Of a stretch of 10,778 nt of DNA, positions 5,486-10,778 are shown piece after piece (position 1 is the first letter of the stretch; the number at the start of each line of letters is the position of its first letter). The position numbers were made by a program, and so were the translations under genes. The notes under the pieces were generated by a model. The model saw nothing but the letters and a program-made list of their open reading frames with translations, was not told the DNA's origin and made no database searches. Source of the stretch: Actinomyces sp. (GTDB lineage Bacteria > Actinomycetota > Acidimicrobiia > Acidimicrobiales > Aldehydirespiratoraceae); assembly GCA_003697065.1 (NCBI GenBank), contig RFFY01000380.1, positions 1-10,778 of the forward strand. The letters are read 5' to 3'.

Positions 5486-5489
<4 letters not shown>
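5259..5489 (+). CDS. Putative leader frame coupled to gyrB
   Basis: A GTG nine bases after the TAGACT box opens a 76-codon frame whose TGA (5487-5489) overlaps the gyrB GTG (5486-5488) as GTGA. The predicted transcript would start within a few bases of this GTG, so translation would be leaderless or nearly so. The product is Pro/Ser/Ala-rich with no recognised domain. Its third codon positions are about 85% G+C by my count, against about 75% for the frame continuous with gyrB over the same bases, which mildly favours it. Unlike dnaA, gyrB has a good ribosome-binding site of its own, so coupling is not required. Could equally be an untranslated leader. Confidence 0.33.
5476..5482 (+). promoter_or_regulatory. 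Ribosome-binding site that fixes the gyrB start
   Basis: AGGAGAG, with AGGAG five bases from the GTG at 5486. It supports this start over the in-frame GTG at 5282. Confidence 0.7.
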
Positions 5490-7465
<1,976 letters not shown>

Positions 7466-7486
7466 CCAGGCGAGGCACGCCACCCG

Positions 7487-10078
7487 ATGAGTGACCAGAC
7501 CCCACCCACCGACGGACCGACCGACGCCGGCGACGCCACCGACGCGAACGGCGACGACGTGGTCGTGATCGAGATCCAGGAGGAGATGGAACGCTCCTTC
7601 CTGGACTACGCCATGTCGGTCATCATCTCGCGGGCGCTCCCCGATGCCCGCGACGGGCTCAAGCCCGTCCACCGCCGGATCCTGTGGGGGATGTTCGACC
7701 AGGGCTTCCGTCCCGACCGCAGCCACGTGAAGTGCGCCCGGGTGTCCGGCGACGTGGCGGCCCGCTTCCACCCCCACGGCACCCAGGCCATCTACGACGC
7801 CCTGGCCCGGATGGCCCAGCCCTTCTCCCTGCGCCATCCCCTCATCGACTTCCACGGCAACTACGGCTCACCGGAGGATCCGCCGGCGGCCGACCGCTAC
7901 ACCGAGGCCCGCCTGGCGCCGCTGGCCATGCACATGCTCGCCGACATCGACGAGGACACCGTCGACTTCGTCGACAACTACTCGGGCGAGTTCACCGAGC
8001 CCACCGTGCTGCCGGCCCGCTTCCCCAACCTGTTGGTCAACGGCAGCCAGGGGATCGCCGTCGGGATGGCGACGAACATCCCGCCCCACAACCTGGGTGA
8101 GGTCATCGACGCCGTCGACCACCTGCTCGCCCATCCCGACGCCACCGTCGACGACCTCATGGCGTTCGTGAAGGGGCCCGACTTCCCCACCGGCGGCCAG
8201 ATCCTGGGCCGGTCCGGCATCGAGTCGGCGTACCGCACGGGGCGGGGATCGGTGAAGATGCGGGCCCGCGTCGAGGTCGAGGAGACGGGTCGCCGCACCG
8301 AACTCGTCGTCACCGAGATGCCCTACCAGGTGTCGGTGGCCCAGGTCGCCCGCAAGATCGCCGATCTGGTGAACGCCCGCGAGCTCGACGGCATCGCCAA
8401 CGTCAACGACGAGAGCTCCGGCGACGACACCCGCTTCGTCATCACCCTCAAGCGTGACGCCAACCCCGAGGTGGTGCTCAACAACCTCTGGAAGCACACC
8501 CCGCTCCAGTCCAGCTTCGGGGTCAACATGGTCGCCCTGGTCGACGGTGTGCCGCGCACCCTCGATCTGCGCGAGGCCCTCGTCGCCTACGTCGACCACC
8601 AGATCGAGGTCGTGACCCGCCGCTCCCGCTACCGCCTCGACGAGGCCGAGCGGCGCCTCCACATCCTCGAGGGTCTGATCAAGGCGCTCGACCTCATCGA
8701 CGCCATCATCGCCACCATCCGGGCCTCGGAGGACCGGGCCGCGGCGCGCTCGGCCCTCATGGCCGAGCCCTTCGAGTTCAGCGAGGTCCAGGCCAACTAC
8801 ATCCTCGACATGCAACTCGGCCGCCTCACCCGTATGGGACGCTCGGAGCTCGAGACCGAAGCCGCCGAGAAGCGGACCCTCATCGCCGAACTGCGGGCCA
8901 TCCTCGCCGACGACGCCAAGCTCCGCGGTGTGATCCGCGAGGAGCTCGCCGCCATCCGTGAGGAGTTCGCCGAGCCCCGCCGCAGTGAGCTGACCATCGA
9001 TCCTGGCGAGATCGACATCGAGGACCTCATCGACGACGAGGACGTCGTGTTCACGATGTCGGCCAGCGGCTACGTCAAGACCGTCCCCGCCGACGCCTTC
9101 CGCACCCAGGGCCGGGGTGGTCGCGGGGTGGCGGGCGCCAGCTTGAAGGACGACGACTCGATCGTCCATCTGATCTCGACCACCGCCCACTCCTACCTGC
9201 TCTTCTTCTCGAACCGGGGGCGCGTCTACCGGCTCAAGGCCCACGAGGTGCCGATGAGTTCGCGCACCGCCCGGGGCACCGCCATCGTCAACCTCCTGCC
9301 CCTCCAGCCCGACGAGACGATCGAGGCGGTGATCGACACCCGCGACTACGAGAGCTACCGCTTCTTGTTCTTCGCCACCGCCCGGGGACGGGTGAAGAAG
9401 ACGGCCTTCACCGCTTACGACTCGTCCCTGCGGGCCGGCATCATCGCCATCCGGCTCAACGACGACGACGAGCTCGTGGCCGTCGTTCCCGCCGACGAGG
9501 GCGACGACATCCTGCTCTCGTCGCGTCTGGGCCAGACCATCCGCTTCGCCGAGAGCGAGGTCCGGGCCATGGGTCGGTCGGCCGCGGGCGTGGTCGGGAT
9601 GCGCTTCAAGCACGAGGGCGACCGGGTGGTGGCGTGTGCCGTGGCCCGCCAGGATGCCGAGCTGCTCCACGTGACCGAAGGCGGCTACGGCAAGCGGACG
9701 CGGGTCTCGGAGTTCCCGGTCAAGCACCGCGGCGGGATGGGCGTGGTCGGCATCAAGCTCGTCCCCGACCGGGGCGAGGTGGTCGGTGCGGTCCAGGTGG
9801 AGGAGGGCGACGAGATCCTCCTCGCCAGCGAAAGCGGCGTGGTCATCCGGGTGCCGGTGGCCGATGTGTCGGTCCAGGGCCGCTCGGCGACCGGGGTGCG
9901 GATCATGAACCTCGATCCCGACGACAAGGTGGCCGTCGTCGCCCTCCTCGCCCGCGACGACGAAGAGTCCGACGACGGGACCGACGCAACCGACAGGACG
10001 AACTCGGCCGACGGGACCGCCTCGGCCGACGCAAGCAGCGCAACCGACTCGGCCGACGGGGCCGATCCGGGCGTGTGA
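7487..10078 (+). CDS. gyrA: DNA gyrase subunit A
   Basis: DNA-cleaving subunit of gyrase. The 863-residue product has an acidic N-terminal extension (about 1-30), then the breakage-reunion domain from SFLDYAMSVIISRALPDARDGLKPVHRRIL. The catalytic tyrosine is Tyr138 in RYTEARL, followed by NYSGEFTEPTVLPARFPNLLVNGSQGIAVGMATNIPPHN. A coiled-coil tower and exit gate lead to a six-bladed C-terminal domain whose GyrA box is QGRGGRG (541-547), the DNA-wrapping motif that separates gyrase from topoisomerase IV. The last 40 or so residues are an Asp/Ser/Thr/Ala-rich acidic tail. The DNA-gate region is unusual: GTQAIYD (98-104) replaces the common GDSAVYD or GDASIYD, and DFHGNYGS (121-128) replaces DGxGNFGS. 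Start ATG 7487 has only a weak AGGCGAGG upstream. No tRNA genes follow, unlike in mycobacteria. Confidence 0.98.
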   Translation: MSDQTPPTDGPTDAGDATDANGDDVVVIEIQEEMERSFLDYAMSVIISRALPDARDGLKPVHRRILWGMFDQGFRPDRSHVKCARVSGDVAARFHPHGTQAIYDALARMAQPFSLRHPLIDFHGNYGSPEDPPAADRYTEARLAPLAMHMLADIDEDTVDFVDNYSGEFTEPTVLPARFPNLLVNGSQGIAVGMATNIPPHNLGEVIDAVDHLLAHPDATVDDLMAFVKGPDFPTGGQILGRSGIESAYRTGRGSVKMRARVEVEETGRRTELVVTEMPYQVSVAQVARKIADLVNARELDGIANVNDESSGDDTRFVITLKRDANPEVVLNNLWKHTPLQSSFGVNMVALVDGVPRTLDLREALVAYVDHQIEVVTRRSRYRLDEAERRLHILEGLIKALDLIDAIIATIRASEDRAAARSALMAEPFEFSEVQANYILDMQLGRLTRMGRSELETEAAEKRTLIAELRAILADDAKLRGVIREELAAIREEFAEPRRSELTIDPGEIDIEDLIDDEDVVFTMSASGYVKTVPADAFRTQGRGGRGVAGASLKDDDSIVHLISTTAHSYLLFFSNRGRVYRLKAHEVPMSSRTARGTAIVNLLPLQPDETIEAVIDTRDYESYRFLFFATARGRVKKTAFTAYDSSLRAGIIAIRLNDDDELVAVVPADEGDDILLSSRLGQTIRFAESEVRAMGRSAAGVVGMRFKHEGDRVVACAVARQDAELLHVTEGGYGKRTRVSEFPVKHRGGMGVVGIKLVPDRGEVVGAVQVEEGDEILLASESGVVIRVPVADVSVQGRSATGVRIMNLDPDDKVAVVALLARDDEESDDGTDATDRTNSADGTASADASSATDSADGADPGV
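10003..10058 (+). repeat. Short in-frame repeats encoding the GyrA acidic tail
   Basis: CTCGGCCGACG occurs three times, at 10003-10013, 10021-10031 and 10048-10058, offset by 18 and 27 bases, both multiples of nine. It encodes repeated SAD(G/A) units in the low-complexity tail of GyrA. Such tails can grow or shrink by slippage, so length may vary between strains. Confidence 0.6.
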
Positions 10079-10138
10079 GCCCGACCGGCTCACGCGACGA
10101 CGTCCCCCACTTCCCCCTCAGATCCGCCCCTGCCGTGC

Positions 10139-10152
10139 CCCCGGGCCCGGGG
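10139..10152. repeat. 14-bp perfect GC palindrome between gyrA and the Tad-like gene
   Basis: CCCCGGGCCCGGGG is its own reverse complement. It has no loop and no T-run, and lies just before the ribosome-binding site of the next gene. It could be a chance GC run or a weak transcription pause site. Confidence 0.35.
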
Positions 10153-10163
10153 CGGTCCACGTC

Positions 10164-10170
10164 GAGGAGG
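10164..10170 (+). promoter_or_regulatory. Ribosome-binding site of the Tad-like gene
   Basis: GAGGAGG lies four bases before the ATG at 10175, a strong match at slightly short spacing. It supports this ATG and the reality of the small gene. Confidence 0.65.
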
Positions 10171-10174
10171 TCCG

Positions 10175-10534
10175 ATGGACGCGCCCGCGTCGACCCCGCC
10201 CGCTCCGACAGCCGGTACCGGCGACGGGGGCCAGGTGGTTCCCCTGATGGCCCTGGTGGTCGCCCTGGCCGCCGGGGTGCTCTATGTGGCGACCCTCGTC
10301 GGTCCCCACCTCGACGCCGCGGCCCGGGCGCGAACAGCCGCTGACGCGGCCGCTTTGGCCGGAGCGGTCGACGGGCCGGCCGCCGCCGGGCGATTCGCCC
10401 GCGACAACGGCGCCGAGCTGGTGTCGTTCACGCGAGACGGCGACCGGGTCCGCGTCGAGGTCCGCATCGGGGAAGCCCGGGCGACGGCCGAGGCTGCCGC
10501 CTCGGTCACCTGGGTCGCTCCCGGCGGTGGCTGA
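10175..10534 (+). CDS. Small Tad/TadE-TadG-like single-pass membrane protein
   Basis: The 119-residue product has a Pro/Ala/Thr-rich start (1-16), then GDGGQVVPLMALVVALAAGVLYVATLVG (about 17-44), one hydrophobic membrane segment. It is followed by AARARTAADAAALAGA (about 50-65). The glycine-glutamine before the membrane segment and the ADAAALAGA helix are typical of the Tad/TadE/TadG-like families, prepilin-like proteins linked to Flp pili or to secretion-gene clusters in actinobacteria. The rest (about 66-115) looks like a short extracytoplasmic alpha/beta region. There is no other pilus or secretion gene in the window, so its partners are unknown and it may act with loci elsewhere or in another role. 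It starts 96 bases after gyrA with a strong ribosome-binding site. Coding status is good; the family label is moderately sure and the function unknown. Confidence 0.7.
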   Translation: MDAPASTPPAPTAGTGDGGQVVPLMALVVALAAGVLYVATLVGPHLDAAARARTAADAAALAGAVDGPAAAGRFARDNGAELVSFTRDGDRVRVEVRIGEARATAEAAASVTWVAPGGG

Positions 10535-10537
10535 GCG

Positions 10538-10558
10538 GCCCCGTTCGGCGGTCGGGGC
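10538..10558 (+). terminator. Possible hairpin terminator after the Tad-like gene
   Basis: GCCCCG (10538-10543) pairs with CGGGGC (10553-10558) around a nine-base loop, starting four bases after the stop. There is no T-run. Actinobacterial terminators often lack one, but a six-pair stem at this GC content can arise by chance. Confidence 0.3.
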
Positions 10559-10590
10559 GTGGTGCGCCGTGTCCGCCCGCGTCGAGCCCG

Positions 10591-10596
10591 TAGACT
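10591..10596 (+). promoter_or_regulatory. Putative -10 element before the last gene
   Basis: TAGACT is identical to the putative gyrB -10 hexamer. A start site six to seven bases downstream falls on the GTG at 10603. No clear -35 is visible. Confidence 0.45.
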
Positions 10597-10602
10597 CCTG
10601 CG

Positions 10603-10635
10603 GTGCAGGTCCCGACCGGAGTACTGTCCCCATGA
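10603..10635 (+). CDS. Putative ten-residue leaderless leader peptide
   Basis: A GTG exactly six bases after the TAGACT box opens a frame encoding VQVPTGVLSP, ending in a TGA (10633-10635) that overlaps the next gene's ATG (10632-10634) as ATGA. Position at the predicted transcript start fits leaderless translation, common in actinobacteria, with reinitiation on the main gene. Too short for any coding statistic. Confidence 0.35.
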   Translation: MQVPTGVLSP

Positions 10636-10778
10636 CGTCCGATCTGAGCTTCGAGCTGCCCGACGGCGAGGAGCTCGTCCTTCCCGGCGATGACCCCGCT
10701 CCCGGCGTGGCACCGCCCACCCCGACCGGCGCGGTCCCCCCCGTGAGCGCTCCGACGGGCGCGGTGGCCGCCCCCGCC
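10632..10778 (+). CDS. Unknown protein with Pro/Ala-rich N-terminus, cut by window edge
   Basis: The first 49 codons are present; the frame is open at the window edge. The product begins MTSDLSFELPDGEELVLPGD and continues into a low-complexity Pro/Ala/Gly/Thr stretch with two copies of PTGAV. No domain can be recognised. Supporting a real start are the TAGACT box 35 bases upstream, a weak GGAG (10618-10621) at 10 bases spacing and a codon bias toward G/C third positions. In many actinobacteria a DUF3566 membrane protein with a long Pro/Ala-rich N-terminus follows gyrA, and this could be one, but nothing visible here proves it. Confidence 0.5.
   Translation, partial: MTSDLSFELPDGEELVLPGDDPAPGVAPPTPTGAVPPVSAPTGAVAAPA

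Noticed and set aside
7487..10078. Possibility that the odd GyrA is a topoisomerase IV subunit
   Set aside because: It has a full QGRGGRG GyrA box, six C-terminal blades and sits directly after gyrB.
7868..10093. 741-codon minus-strand frame opposite gyrA
   Set aside because: Long but opposite a clearly intact gyrA; the product is low-complexity and explained by antisense of GC-ending codons.
10079..10778. tRNA-Ile or tRNA-Ala genes after gyrA, as in mycobacteria
   Set aside because: No cloverleaf, T-loop GGTTCGA-type block or CCA-end was found; the space holds a Tad-like gene and a further coding start.

Overview
The window is the replication-origin locus of a high-GC bacterium. Gene content and order are classic: rnpA and rpmH on the minus strand, then dnaA, dnaN, recF, dciA (DUF721), gyrB and gyrA on the plus strand. 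The GC-rich codons, frequent GTG starts, the DciA gene between recF and gyrB, and GyrA and DnaA sequence character all suggest an actinobacterium. Several protein details (the L34 sequence, the 'RPDRSHVKCARV'-type GyrA N-terminus) remind me of the deep-branching class Acidimicrobiia rather than Mycobacterium or Streptomyces. That lineage call is recognition from memory, not a search.

Layout. Positions 1-457 carry rnpA (C-terminus cut by the window edge) and rpmH, translationally overlapped. The 504-base gap 458-961 holds the divergent rpmH and dnaA promoters, a 10-bp inverted repeat and DnaA boxes, including a perfect head-to-head pair just before dnaA. dnaA (962-2344) is followed by a 246-base gap that is the best oriC candidate: a GC-rich cluster of TCGTCCCCA-like 9-mers with an 11-bp inverted repeat, then two overlapping tandem DnaA boxes, then the least GC-rich patch with a repeated CTATCAG and DnaA-trio-like triplets. 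dnaN, recF and dciA follow, with a 19-nt gap and then a 4-nt GTGA overlap. A 315-base gap carries the gyrB promoter and leader. gyrB and gyrA are 21 nt apart. The right end holds a small Tad/TadE-like membrane protein and the start of a Pro/Ala-rich unknown protein.

Together the genes initiate replication (DnaA, helicase-associated DciA), make replication processive (the DnaN sliding clamp), repair stalled forks (RecF) and manage supercoiling (GyrA/GyrB), with ribosomal protein L34 and the RNase P protein divergent as usual.

The most interesting things beyond the standard annotation are three. First, a recurring leader design: at dnaA, gyrB and the last gene, a putative -10 box is followed within about 6-10 nt by an ATG/GTG that opens a short frame ending in a 4-nt overlap with the main start codon. 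Second, the bipartite, GC-shifted DnaA-box layout around dnaA. Third, unusual residues in the normally invariant quinolone/DNA-gate region of GyrA. No mobile element, CRISPR array, tRNA or rRNA was seen, and nothing here looks like a wholly new system.
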